Assembly: GCF_048571125.1 (NCBI RefSeq)
Contig: NZ_CP182343.1
Span: forward strand, 2,046,001-2,110,000
Direction of reading: 5' to 3'
DNA length: 64,000 bases
Origin: Arcobacter siniprincipis
GTDB taxonomy: Bacteria > Campylobacterota > Campylobacteria > Campylobacterales > Arcobacteraceae
The position numbers and the translations under genes were made by a program. Below are positions 1 through 8,990 of this stretch, piece by piece. Numbering within the stretch: the first letter of the stretch is position 1; each line of letters opens with the position of its first letter. Under the pieces are notes generated by a model, which was given only the letters and a program-made list of their open reading frames with translations, was not told the DNA's origin and ran no database searches.

Positions 1-1236
1 TGCCACAAGTCCAGCATGTATCAATAAATAAGGATTTGACACCATTGTACAAGTATTAATAGAAGCTAATACAATAGATGTGTCCTTTAGAGTTATTCCC
101 TTTTTTGTTATATGTAGATTATCTAATTCTTTTACTTGTACTTTATTTTCTACATCTTTATAGTCAAAAATAATAGGTTCTAACTCACTTAAGTTTATCT
201 CAATAGTTTCATCAAATGACAACTCTTTGTTTTCAAAGAAAAGTTCTTGATTTTTCAGGTATATCTTAATAAGTTCTGAGAATTCATTACTATTTTTTGT
301 ATTACTAAAATATAATAGTGTTTTATCTTCTATTGGGAAATAAAAAGAAATCGCACCATATTTTGAGGCCATATTAGATAAAAAAGATCTATCTTCTAGT
401 GTTAACTCAGAAAGTCCATCACCTAAGAACTCAACTATTTGATTATCTATTCCATGTTCTTTTAATCTAAATTTTAAATATAAGACTAAATCAGATGATG
501 TAATCCCTTTTCGTAGTTTTCCTTTTATATTTACACCTAGAACTTTGGGTAACTTAAACTCTATAGGATATCCTAACATTGATAATTGGGTATCTATTCC
601 ACCCACAGAATAACTTAATACTCCTAATGAGTTTGTAATAGAAGAATTTGAATTACTACCTAAAACTGTTTCAGGAAACAAATAATTTTTTCCATCTTTT
701 TGTTCTAGATGAATAATTGTAGATAAATATTCTAAGTTTAATTGATGACAAATTCCAGAACCAGGGGGAATAACACGAAAATTACTAAAACTATTTTGAG
801 CCCATTTTATAAATTTATATTTCTCTTTATTTTTTTCTATTTGGAATTGGATATCTTCTTGCGAACAATTGTGTTCTAAATCATAATCAAAAAGTAAATC
901 AACCATAAGCTTAGGATTGATTTTATCTATTTTCTCTGAAGTGTCTTTTAGTTCTTCTCTTAAGGTAGCCAAATCAATCAAAGAAGGAAGTATTGTAAAA
1001 TCTTGGGTAATCATTCTTGAAGGATAAAAATTAATTAAAGAGTTTTTTCTAGTTAAAAAAGTATCAATTATATACTCTATTTCCTCATCATTTGATGCTT
1101 TTCTTAAATTCTCTTCTAATAGTATTTTTAAAGAAATTGGAAGTTCTTTTAAGCTTTCATATATTGAAAAAACTTTTTTCAAGTCATAATAATAAAAAAG
1201 TTCATTTTCTATTTCAAAACTATTAAGAATATTCAT
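1..1236 (-). CDS. Degenerate aconitase (AcnA-family) paralog, partial
   Basis: An open frame of 412 codons runs from an ATG at 1236 off the left edge, preceded by AAAGGTTAAG. The protein aligns along its length to the N-terminal half of AcnA-type aconitases: QDFT..P..DLA.LR (Q78), NFRVIPPGSGICHQ (H164), LGVLSYSVGGI, GKLRKGITSSDLVL and the first cluster cysteine region TCTMVSNP (C396). However, residues essential in catalytic aconitases look replaced: the D-H pair is D117-Y118, the GTDSH motif is GSNSN (195-197, D to N and H to N), and the NMxPEYGAT glutamate is K292. There is no frameshift or stop. The other cluster cysteines lie outside the window. Family membership is clear; loss of aconitase activity is inferred from the substitutions. 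It could bind RNA or a different substrate, or be an inactive homolog. Confidence 0.75.
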   Translation of the reverse strand, partial: MNILNSFEIENELFYYYDLKKVFSIYESLKELPISLKILLEENLRKASNDEEIEYIIDTFLTRKNSLINFYPSRMITQDFTILPSLIDLATLREELKDTSEKIDKINPKLMVDLLFDYDLEHNCSQEDIQFQIEKNKEKYKFIKWAQNSFSNFRVIPPGSGICHQLNLEYLSTIIHLEQKDGKNYLFPETVLGSNSNSSITNSLGVLSYSVGGIDTQLSMLGYPIEFKLPKVLGVNIKGKLRKGITSSDLVLYLKFRLKEHGIDNQIVEFLGDGLSELTLEDRSFLSNMASKYGAISFYFPIEDKTLLYFSNTKNSNEFSELIKIYLKNQELFFENKELSFDETIEINLSELEPIIFDYKDVENKVQVKELDNLHITKKGITLKDTSIVLASINTCTMVSNPYLLIHAGLVA

Positions 1237-1301
1237 TCTACTTAACCTTTATAATTAATAATAGGTAAAATACCAAATGATTGTTTAATCTTTTATTATG
1301 G

Positions 1302-1307
1302 TATAAT
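1302..1307 (+). promoter_or_regulatory. Extended -10 promoter for the MscS gene
   Basis: A perfect TATAAT preceded by TGG (an extended TGnTATAAT box) lies 30 bases before the ATG at 1338. It sits inside the longer open frame that begins with TTG at 1281. It therefore argues that translation starts at 1338 and not at 1281. Confidence 0.55.
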
Positions 1308-1337
1308 GGCTGCTTTAATTTTTACAATGGATATCAA

Positions 1338-3257
1338 ATGCACAATACAAAAAAATACAATTTATTGAAAATTATTTTACTTTTACTACTAACAATAAAC
1401 CTCTTTGGAAATAATCTTCCCATAGCAGATACTGAGGTAAAAAATCAACAAAGTGATCAAACTACAGATGAGATACAAACAGATGAAAACAATACAACTA
1501 ATGAAGTAGATCCTTATGATTTGGGTTTTATTATTAAACTTATTCAAAGTAAAAATTTTAAATTAAATACAGATACTCAAATTGAAAAAATCGATAATGA
1601 AATGGAAAAAATTGTAAAAAATATAAATAAAGAGATTCCTTATACTTTCGATGAAAAAAGTTACAATGAAAAAACTAAATTTTTAAATAGTAAAATAAAT
1701 GTTAACTCTAAATATGACAACAATTTAGCTGTCTCAAGAGACCTCTTAAAAATAACCATATTAGAAAATAAAAAAGACTTTGCTCAAACAATCAATTCAA
1801 TAATAGATGGAAAAAATTCCTTTAAAGATAAAAAGTATTATATTTCTTTAATTAATGATTCTATAGAAAAATTAAAGAATATTGATCTAAATATATTTAA
1901 AAAAACTGCTTCTCAAATAAGTGATTTAAATGATACTCTTTCTACTGATTTCAAAACTTCTTTGAAAACATTGGAAGCTCAAATAAAAGCAAATTTACTT
2001 GTATTTAATTACCTCAAATCAAATATGAATGAATATAGACCTAGTAATTTTATTTTAGATGAATTAAGTTTAAAATATGTGATTAAGAAAATTGATTCTA
2101 CTAGTTATATAAAGAATATATCCGAAATATTTGATTATTACTTTCATATTTCAATAGGTAAAATTGTTATTCTAATCTTTATTTTTATACTTTTCTTTAT
2201 AGCTAATAGAAAAATATTACCATTTTTTACAAGTTTATTTAATAAGAAATTATCAAAAAAAATAAAAACTCTTGATATCTCTATTTTAGATATTATTCCA
2301 AGTAGTTTTAGTTTTTCTGTTTCTATTCTTATGTATATTTTTGCTTTGCAATTATCTCTTTTTTTACTTATTGATAATGCAAGTATAGTAAATAAACTTG
2401 TTCCTTGGTTCACTACAGTTTATTTAGCACTTTTATCTTATATGTTTTATAGAATATTAACAAACTATATAAATCTTTCATCGGATAAAATATTTAATGA
2501 TTATCCAAATATGCGAAAAGAGATGGTAGATTTTATTTTAAGAATTCTAAAAATATTAATACTTATTTGTCTACTTCTATTTTTATTAGTCCAATTAGGT
2601 TTTGATATTAAAGCTATTATTGCTTCACTTGGTATTGGTGGTATAGCAGTTGCACTTGCTGCAAAAGATACACTTACAAACTTCTTTGGATCATTAAATA
2701 TTATTACTGATAATTCCTTTTCTCAAGGGGATTGGATAGAAGCTGGAAGTGTTGAAGGAACTGTTGTTGATATAAGAATGAGAACAACAAGAATTAGAAC
2801 CTTTGCAAATGCAATGATAACAGTACCAAATGCTCAATTAGCAAATATGTCAATATTAAACTGGTCAAAAAGAGTAATTGGAAGAAGAATCAAAATGGCA
2901 ATAGGAATTACTTATGGAAGTAAAATGAGTGATATTGAGAATCTAGTCATTGACATTAGAGAGATGTTACAAGAACACCCATCAATTGCAAGTACAAAGT
3001 TAAATATTGATAAAAAACCTTATTTATTAAAAAAAGAAGATTTAATTGGTATAAAAAACACTACTTTAGTTTACATTGATGAATATGCAGATAGTTCAAT
3101 AAATATATTAGTATATTGCTTTAGTAGAAGTCCTGACTGGGAAGATTGGCTAGAAACAAAACAAGATGTTATCATAAAGATTTCACAATTAGTAGAGAAA
3201 AATAATTGTTCGTTTGCTTTCCCTACTCAAACTATACATTTAGAAAAAGAAATTTAA
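1338..3257 (+). CDS. MscS-family mechanosensitive channel with large periplasmic domain
   Basis: Inner-membrane channel that would open on membrane tension to release solutes during osmotic downshock. The ATG at 1338 gives a signal-like N-terminus (MHNTKKYNLLK plus a leucine-rich stretch ending near FGNN), followed by about 260 mostly helical, lysine-rich residues predicted to lie in the periplasm. Several membrane segments follow, then the MscS core: the glycine/alanine-rich pore helix (LGIGGIAVALAAKDTL), the beta domain (FSQGDWIEAGSVEGTV) and the cytoplasmic vestibule with VPNAQLANMSILNWS. The length is that of the larger MscS subfamilies, not of E. coli MscS (about 286 residues). The frame is open back to a TTG at 1281, but that lies upstream of the probable -10 box. 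The physiological trigger cannot be read from sequence. Confidence 0.9.
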   Translation: MHNTKKYNLLKIILLLLLTINLFGNNLPIADTEVKNQQSDQTTDEIQTDENNTTNEVDPYDLGFIIKLIQSKNFKLNTDTQIEKIDNEMEKIVKNINKEIPYTFDEKSYNEKTKFLNSKINVNSKYDNNLAVSRDLLKITILENKKDFAQTINSIIDGKNSFKDKKYYISLINDSIEKLKNIDLNIFKKTASQISDLNDTLSTDFKTSLKTLEAQIKANLLVFNYLKSNMNEYRPSNFILDELSLKYVIKKIDSTSYIKNISEIFDYYFHISIGKIVILIFIFILFFIANRKILPFFTSLFNKKLSKKIKTLDISILDIIPSSFSFSVSILMYIFALQLSLFLLIDNASIVNKLVPWFTTVYLALLSYMFYRILTNYINLSSDKIFNDYPNMRKEMVDFILRILKILILICLLLFLLVQLGFDIKAIIASLGIGGIAVALAAKDTLTNFFGSLNIITDNSFSQGDWIEAGSVEGTVVDIRMRTTRIRTFANAMITVPNAQLANMSILNWSKRVIGRRIKMAIGITYGSKMSDIENLVIDIREMLQEHPSIASTKLNIDKKPYLLKKEDLIGIKNTTLVYIDEYADSSINILVYCFSRSPDWEDWLETKQDVIIKISQLVEKNNCSFAFPTQTIHLEKEI

Positions 3258-3424
3258 ATGAATGAAAAGAAAAAAAATAGTAGATTTTAGTTATTAATAC
3301 TAAAGCTACTTTAGTTATGAGTTTATAGTCAAACTTCCAAAAACTAGGTACTAAATATCAGTTTCTTTTGGTAGAATGACTAAAATATAACTCAAATAAT
3401 TTATAATAAAATGGATAAACAATT

Positions 3425-6238
3425 ATGACAGATTCAATAAAAATATTTAATGCAAAAGAAAATAATTTAAAAAATGTAAATTTAGAAATACCAAAAAATA
3501 AACTAATAGTTTTTACAGGTCTTAGTGGTTCTGGTAAATCAACTCTAGCTTTTGATACACTTTATGCTGAAGGTCAAAGAAGATATATAGAATCACTATC
3601 TGCTTATGCTAGACAGTTCTTAGATAAAGTTGGGAAACCTGATGTTGAAAGAATAGAAGGATTAACTCCGGCTATTGCAATTGACCAAAAAACAACTTCT
3701 AAAAATCCAAGATCAACAGTTGGAACAATCACAGAAGTTTATGATTACTTTAGACTTTTATATGCAAGAGTTGGAACCCAACACTGCCATAAATGTGGGA
3801 AACCTATTTCAAAGATGAGTGCTTCAGATGTAATTGAGCAAGTATTACAATTACCAGAAGAGTCAAAAATAGTAATTCTTGCACCTTTAGTAAATAGAAA
3901 AAAAGGTTCCTTTGCAGATATGCTTGAGAGTCTACGAACTAAGGGATATGTAAGAGCTATAATTGATGGAGTAATGGTTAGACTTGATGAAGAAGTTGAA
4001 CTAGAAAAAAATAAAATGCACACTATCAAAGTAGTAATTGATAGAGTTGTTGTAAAAGCTGAAAACAAAGATAGAATTGCACAAGATGTTGAAAAAGGGC
4101 TAAAAGAGAGTTTTGGAGAACTAGAAGTTGAAATTATGAACCATGAAGAAGTAGGTACTGAAAAACATATTCATTACTCTGAACACATGGCTTGTTTTGA
4201 TTGTAAGATCTCTTTTGAACCTCTTGAACCATTAACTTTCTCTTTTAACTCACCAAAAGGTGCTTGCCCATCTTGTGATGGTTTAGGAATTAGATATGCC
4301 CTTGATATGAAAAAAGTAATTAATGAGAGTCTAAGCATTGATGATGGAGCAATTAGAGTAATTTATGGTTTTAACAAAGGTTATTACTTTAAGATGTTAA
4401 AAGCTCATTGTGAGGCAGCTGGTATTGATACTTCAGTTCCTTTTGATACATTAGAAGAGCATCAAAAAAAATCTATACTTCATGGTGGAGTTGAAGATGC
4501 TGTATTTACATGGAAAAGACACCAACTTACAAGAAAATGGGAAGGTATTATTAAAATTGCCTATGACATGATAAAAGATGAAAAAGATTTAGGCGAGTAT
4601 ATGACTGAAAAAGCTTGTAGTGATTGTGGAGGAAATAGATTAAAACCTTCATCTCAAGCAGTAAAAGTTGCTAATAAAACTATTTCAGAAATTATTACTT
4701 TACCAATTGATGATGCATTTAAATTTTTCCATGATGAAGAAAACTTCAAATATTTTTCTGACCAATCAAAAATGATTTCAGCTCCAATTTTAAAAGAGAT
4801 AAAAGAGAGAATCTTTTTTCTAAATGATGTTGGGTTAGGATATATAACTTTAGGAAGAGATGCAAGAACAATTAGTGGAGGAGAAGCACAAAGAATAAGA
4901 GTAGCTTCTCAAATTGGTTCAGGACTTACAGGGGTAATGTATGTATTAGATGAACCATCTATTGGATTACATGAAAGAGATACAAATAAACTTATAAAAA
5001 CACTTAGAGCTTTACAAGAAAAAGGTAATACAGTAATAGTAGTTGAACATGATAAAGAGACAATAGAAGCTGCTGATTATATTGTAGATATTGGACCAAA
5101 TGCTGGTAAATATGGAGGAGAGATTGTATTTGCAGGAACATTAAAACAGATGATGAAAGCAAAAACTTTAACTGCCCAATATGTAACTGGGAAGAAAAAA
5201 ATAGATTATGTGCATAATAGACCTCAAGAAAAATTTATAGAAATAAAAAATGTAACAATAAACAATATAAAAAATCTTGATGTTCAAATTCCACTTAAAA
5301 ATCTATGTGCAATCACAGGAGTAAGTGGAAGTGGTAAATCATCACTTATTTTACAAACCCTACTTCCAGTTGCAAAAGAGCTTTTAAATCATGCAAGAAA
5401 AGTAAATAAAGTGGATGGTGTTTCTATTGAAGGACTTGAAGATCTTGATAAAGTTATCTATCTTGACCAATCACCAATTGGAAGAACACCAAGAAGTAAT
5501 CCAGCAACTTATACAGGATTAATGGATGAAATTAGAGTTCTTTTCTCAAAAACAAAAGAGGCACAACTTAGAGGTTATCAAATAGGAAGATTCTCATTTA
5601 ATGTAAAAGGTGGAAGATGTGAGAAATGTCAAGGTGAAGGTGAAATAAAAATAGAGATGCACTTCCTACCCGACATTATGGTTAAATGTGATGAATGTCA
5701 TGGTAAAAGATACAATACCCAAACATTAGAAATATTATATAAGGGTAAATCAATATCTGATGTATTAAATATGAGTGTTGATGAAGCAATTGAATTTTTC
5801 AAAAAAGTTCCAAAGATATTTGCTAAATTAGAAACTTTACAAAATGTTGGTTTAGGATACATTACTTTAGGGCAAAATGCTGTGACACTTTCAGGTGGAG
5901 AAGCACAAAGAATAAAATTAAGTAAAGAGCTAAGTAAAAAAGATACGGGAAATACTCTTTATGTACTAGATGAACCAACAACTGGATTACATTTTGCAGA
6001 TGTTGATAGACTTACAAAAGTATTACATCACCTTGTTGATTTAGGAAATTCAGTGCTTGTAATCGAACACAATCTTGACATTATAAAAAATTCTGATTGG
6101 GTTATTGATATGGGACCTGAAGGTGGAAGCAAAGGTGGGCAAATAGTTGATATGGGTACACCAGAACAAATAGCAACAAACCATAAAAGAACAGGTTCAT
6201 ATACAGGGTATTATTTAGATAAAGAACTTAATTCTTGA
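3425..6238 (+). CDS. uvrA: Excinuclease ABC subunit UvrA
   Basis: DNA damage recognition ATPase of nucleotide excision repair; works as a dimer with UvrB. At 937 residues it has the full UvrA length. Visible are Walker A in both halves (GLSGSGKST near residue 32; GVSGSGKSS), both ABC signatures (ISGGEAQRI and LSGGEAQRI) with following LDEP Walker B motifs, and paired CxxC zinc modules (CHKCGKP, CFDCK...CPSCDG, CSDCGG, CEKCQG...CDECHG). The UvrB-binding insertion after the first Walker A is present, unlike in the second UvrA-like gene at 41.5 kb. The stop overlaps the TTG start of the DUF309 gene, so the two are probably cotranslated. uvrB and uvrC are not in the window. Confidence 0.97.
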   Translation: MTDSIKIFNAKENNLKNVNLEIPKNKLIVFTGLSGSGKSTLAFDTLYAEGQRRYIESLSAYARQFLDKVGKPDVERIEGLTPAIAIDQKTTSKNPRSTVGTITEVYDYFRLLYARVGTQHCHKCGKPISKMSASDVIEQVLQLPEESKIVILAPLVNRKKGSFADMLESLRTKGYVRAIIDGVMVRLDEEVELEKNKMHTIKVVIDRVVVKAENKDRIAQDVEKGLKESFGELEVEIMNHEEVGTEKHIHYSEHMACFDCKISFEPLEPLTFSFNSPKGACPSCDGLGIRYALDMKKVINESLSIDDGAIRVIYGFNKGYYFKMLKAHCEAAGIDTSVPFDTLEEHQKKSILHGGVEDAVFTWKRHQLTRKWEGIIKIAYDMIKDEKDLGEYMTEKACSDCGGNRLKPSSQAVKVANKTISEIITLPIDDAFKFFHDEENFKYFSDQSKMISAPILKEIKERIFFLNDVGLGYITLGRDARTISGGEAQRIRVASQIGSGLTGVMYVLDEPSIGLHERDTNKLIKTLRALQEKGNTVIVVEHDKETIEAADYIVDIGPNAGKYGGEIVFAGTLKQMMKAKTLTAQYVTGKKKIDYVHNRPQEKFIEIKNVTINNIKNLDVQIPLKNLCAITGVSGSGKSSLILQTLLPVAKELLNHARKVNKVDGVSIEGLEDLDKVIYLDQSPIGRTPRSNPATYTGLMDEIRVLFSKTKEAQLRGYQIGRFSFNVKGGRCEKCQGEGEIKIEMHFLPDIMVKCDECHGKRYNTQTLEILYKGKSISDVLNMSVDEAIEFFKKVPKIFAKLETLQNVGLGYITLGQNAVTLSGGEAQRIKLSKELSKKDTGNTLYVLDEPTTGLHFADVDRLTKVLHHLVDLGNSVLVIEHNLDIIKNSDWVIDMGPEGGSKGGQIVDMGTPEQIATNHKRTGSYTGYYLDKELNS

Positions 6239-6540
6239 GTATAGATGGATTTATAAAAGCAGTTAAAGAAGAGAAATTTGTGGAAGCCCATGAATTATTA
6301 GAAGAAGAGTGGAGATATTACAAACGAATAGAAGAAAAATCTAAAGCAAAAGCAGTTCAAGGTCTTATTAATGGAGCTACTGCCTTGGCTTTATATAGAA
6401 AAAAAAGAGTTAATGCTTATAAAAGAGTTTGGGAAGTATTTAAAAAATATAATTATTTGTTAGAAGAATTAGATAACAATAAAAAATATTATGAAGCAAG
6501 TAACTTATTAGAATTGAAAAACAATTCTATAGTTAACTAG
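6235..6540 (+). CDS. DUF309 family protein
   Basis: A 101-residue helical protein with the DUF309 pattern: a helix around HELLEEEWRYYK, then KAKAVQGLINGATALALYRK and VWEVFKKY. The biochemical role of the family is not established. It starts with TTG at 6235, overlapping the uvrA stop by four bases (TTGA), which suggests translational coupling to uvrA. No independent ribosome binding site is needed or obvious. Its end overlaps the convergent gene at 6533 by eight bases. Confidence 0.75.
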   Translation: MSIDGFIKAVKEEKFVEAHELLEEEWRYYKRIEEKSKAKAVQGLINGATALALYRKKRVNAYKRVWEVFKKYNYLLEELDNNKKYYEASNLLELKNNSIVN

Positions 6541-6889
6541 CTTCATTTTCATTTGAGCTTATCATAAATGCTTTTAATCTCATCATCTCATCTGTAGGAT
6601 ATTGAGCTTCAAAATCACCTCTTTGTACTTTTACAAAAAAATCTTTTGATTCTTCATTATAGCCAAAACTTAAGTTGGTCAAAGTTACTTCATTATATGT
6701 AGAGAAGTCTCCTTTTTTAACTTTATTTGTTTTAACTTCTTCTGCTATTTTATCTTGAACACTTTGAACTTCTTTAGGTTGTTGGTCATTATCAACTTTT
6801 TTAGTAGGATTTATTTCATTTACTATTTCATATTTTTTAACACTATCCATCTGAAATTCATTCAGTGCTGGTATTGGTCCAAATTCCAT
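6533..6889 (-). CDS. Small protein with FlaG-like C-terminus (uncertain)
   Basis: 118 residues with a very good ribosome binding site (AAAGGAGGTTATT before ATG). The N-terminal two thirds are low-complexity and charged. The C-terminus (LSFGYNEESKDFFVKVQRG, then YPTDEMMRLKAFM) loosely follows the strand-turn-strand and 'IP.E.M..L' pattern of FlaG-type flagellar proteins. I see no signal peptide. The FlaG resemblance is a pattern impression only; no flagellar gene is adjacent. Treat as a conserved-looking hypothetical protein. Confidence 0.5.
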   Translation of the reverse strand: MEFGPIPALNEFQMDSVKKYEIVNEINPTKKVDNDQQPKEVQSVQDKIAEEVKTNKVKKGDFSTYNEVTLTNLSFGYNEESKDFFVKVQRGDFEAQYPTDEMMRLKAFMISSNENEAS

Positions 6890-7026
6890 AATAACCTCCT
6901 TTATAAAATCTAGTTATTCTCTAACATTAATTATACATCTTTTTTAATATTTTTGTCAAATTTATAGCATTTTTCAAAATTTTTTGCTATTATATGATGT
7001 TAATTATATTAAAAAGGAGCGGTATC

Positions 7027-7092
7027 TTGGAAGATAATTCCCAGAGGAATAACTTAAAATTACAAAACAGTAGGATAATATGGAACTTCTAA
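7027..7092 (+). CDS. Possible 21-residue upstream ORF (leader)
   Basis: A TTG-initiated ORF has a textbook ribosome binding site (AAGGAG at 7014-7019, seven-base spacer). It encodes a 21-residue polar peptide starting EDNSQRNN and ends at 7092, thirteen bases inside the CNNM gene in another frame. The CNNM gene's own site (AGGA, four-base spacer) is weaker. The arrangement suggests translational coupling or a leader peptide, but no protein evidence exists and it may be chance. Confidence 0.3.
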   Translation: MEDNSQRNNLKLQNSRIIWNF

Positions 7093-8141
7093 TATTACTA
7101 TTTGTTTTAGTTATCGGTGTTTCATTTTTGTGCTCTGTCTTAGAGTCAATTATTCTTTCGTTAAATGTTTCTTATATTTCTGTTATAGAAAAAGAAAAAC
7201 CAAAATCTGGTAAACTTCTAAAAAGTCTAAAACAAGATATAGATAAATCAATTGCATCAATTCTAATCTTAAATACTATTGCAAATACACTTGGGGCAAC
7301 AGCTATTGGTGTACAGGCAAATGCGATATTTGGTGGTGAATCATCTTTTGTCATTATTATTTCTATTATTTTGACATTCTTAATACTTTTTGTTGCAGAA
7401 ATTATTCCAAAAACAATTGGAGCAGTTTACTGGAAACAATTAGCACCTCTTGCAGCAATTATTATTAGATTCTGTATTTTTATAACTTATCCAATAATTA
7501 TAGTAACTCAATTTGTAACAAAGAAAATTGCTAATGGTGATTTTTCTAGTGATTCCATTTCAAGGGAAGAATTAATTCACTCAACTCTTTTAAGTGAAGA
7601 AGAAGGTATTATTGGAGATTTAGAATCTGATATTATTGAAAATACTTTAACACTACATAGTATAAAAGTAAAAGAAATTTTAACACCTAGATCTGTAATG
7701 TATGCAATTGAAAAAAATACAAAAATAAAAGATATTTTAGAAGATAAAAGAACATACAAATTCTCAAGGGTTCCAATATATGATGGAACAATTGACAATG
7801 TGGTAGGAATTGTTCTAACTAAAAAAATATTTAAACAAGCAATTAGAGATAGCGAAGTGACAATAGATTCTATTATGGGACCTGTTTTTGCTTTAAATGA
7901 AAATATTCCAGTCTCAAAAGTATTAAATACTTTTATCAAAAAAAGAGAACATATGTTTGTTGTACTTGATAATTATGATCAAACAGAAGGTATAGTTACC
8001 CTTGAAGATTGTATTGAGACATTGCTTGGATTAGAAATAATGGATGAATCAGACACTATTGCTGATATGAGAAAACTTGCTTTAACAAAAATGAAAAACA
8101 AAAGAAAAGAGAGAGAAAAAAGAAGAGCTAATTTAGCTTAG
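7080..8141 (+). CDS. CNNM/CorC-type membrane protein (DUF21 plus CBS pair)
   Basis: A 353-residue inner-membrane protein of the CNNM/HlyC-CorC class, linked in characterised members to Mg2+ efflux or homeostasis. The N-terminal DUF21 domain covers roughly residues 1-150 with three to four hydrophobic segments and the typical ESIILSLNVSYI...LKSLKQDIDKSIASILILNTIANTLGA arrangement. Two CBS domains follow (about 190-315), including ILTPRSVMYAI and MFVVLDNYDQTEGIVTLED. The C-terminus is a short charged tail; the CorC_HlyC domain found in longer members is missing. The family is clear; ion specificity is not known. Confidence 0.88.
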   Translation: MELLILLFVLVIGVSFLCSVLESIILSLNVSYISVIEKEKPKSGKLLKSLKQDIDKSIASILILNTIANTLGATAIGVQANAIFGGESSFVIIISIILTFLILFVAEIIPKTIGAVYWKQLAPLAAIIIRFCIFITYPIIIVTQFVTKKIANGDFSSDSISREELIHSTLLSEEEGIIGDLESDIIENTLTLHSIKVKEILTPRSVMYAIEKNTKIKDILEDKRTYKFSRVPIYDGTIDNVVGIVLTKKIFKQAIRDSEVTIDSIMGPVFALNENIPVSKVLNTFIKKREHMFVVLDNYDQTEGIVTLEDCIETLLGLEIMDESDTIADMRKLALTKMKNKRKEREKRRANLA

Positions 8142-8155
8142 CTCTCTTTTGTTTT
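8124..8155. terminator. Bidirectional terminator between convergent genes
   Basis: Eight-base stem AGAGCTAA/TTAGCTCT (8124-8131 and 8138-8145) followed by CTTTTGTTTT on the plus strand and by TCTTCTTTTTT on the minus strand. The CNNM gene and the convergent gene at 8138 overlap at their stops inside this hairpin. Confidence 0.65.
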
Positions 8156-8854
8156 CTCTTTAGCTGATTTCTCTTCTTTTAGGGCTTCAGCAGGGCTATC
8201 TCCCAATTGGCTAGTTTCATCTTCACTAGAATTTTTATCTTTATTTAATAGTTCTGCTATTCTTTTATCTACAAGTTCTAAAGTTTTATCTTGAGTTTGA
8301 TAAGATATTTCAGGAAGTTTTCCTCCCCAAAGTTTTTCAGCTTCTTCAAAACCTTGTACAAGACCTTCTCGTGATTTTTTTAAAAGCTCAACATCATTAT
8401 TACTAATACTAAACGCAAAAGTTGAAACTCTTTCTGAAGTTTTTGATACACCAAAGAAACCTTCATCTGAAACTAAATCTTTAGCTTCTTGAGCAGTTAA
8501 TTGAGTGATTGGTTTTCCTTCATAACCTAAATCTTTAAGATTTAGACCATTAGAACTATCGCTACCATCTAAAAAATGGAAAACCTCTTTGTTATTAAAT
8601 ATATTATGTAACATGTCTTGAGCTTCTGTATTTGTTTGAACAAACTCTAAACTTCTAACTTGTACATAAACAAGCATACTTTGCATCGAAATCGATACAT
8701 TTACTGCTTGATTATTTATATCATTTTCAGAACTATTTTCAACTTTTGGTATGTTTTTATCTGTATTAGTACTTGCATTAATTTCTACATTTTGATTCAT
8801 ATTTGAACTATGAGCCATAAATGCATTCATTTGAACATTGTTAATACTATTCAT
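8138..8854 (-). CDS. Conserved-looking hypothetical protein
   Basis: 238 residues, no signal peptide or membrane segment. The first 60 residues are rich in Asn, Met and Ser. The middle and C-terminal part (EGFFGVSKTSERVSTFAF, REGLVQGFEEAEKLWGGKLP, then EISYQT) has a compact motif that I recall from Campylobacterota proteins of unknown function, sometimes labelled 'hydrogenase-4 component G'; no hydrogenase gene is nearby, so that label should not be trusted. The tail is strongly charged (EDETSQLG...KEEKSAKEK). A GGGGAGG-type ribosome binding site precedes the ATG. Confidence 0.6.
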   Translation of the reverse strand: MNSINNVQMNAFMAHSSNMNQNVEINASTNTDKNIPKVENSSENDINNQAVNVSISMQSMLVYVQVRSLEFVQTNTEAQDMLHNIFNNKEVFHFLDGSDSSNGLNLKDLGYEGKPITQLTAQEAKDLVSDEGFFGVSKTSERVSTFAFSISNNDVELLKKSREGLVQGFEEAEKLWGGKLPEISYQTQDKTLELVDKRIAELLNKDKNSSEDETSQLGDSPAEALKEEKSAKEKTKES

Positions 8855-8990
8855 TACACACCTCCCCTACAATAAATATACCAATCTTATCTATACAATT
8901 CTTAATAGTAGCTTAATAATACTACCGATTAGCATAAAAAACCTTTGTTACTATTAATTTCTTTATAATAAAGTTACAATATAATACGAA

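Noticed and set aside
1281..1337. TTG start at 1281 giving 19 more residues on the MscS protein
   Set aside because: The TATAAT promoter at 1302-1307 would lie inside it, and the N-terminus MFNLLLWYNG does not look like a signal peptide; ATG 1338 does.
8138..8854. Label 'hydrogenase-4 component G' for this protein
   Set aside because: I only recall this label from automatic annotation; no hydrogenase gene or Fe-S/NiFe motif is near, so the function is left open.
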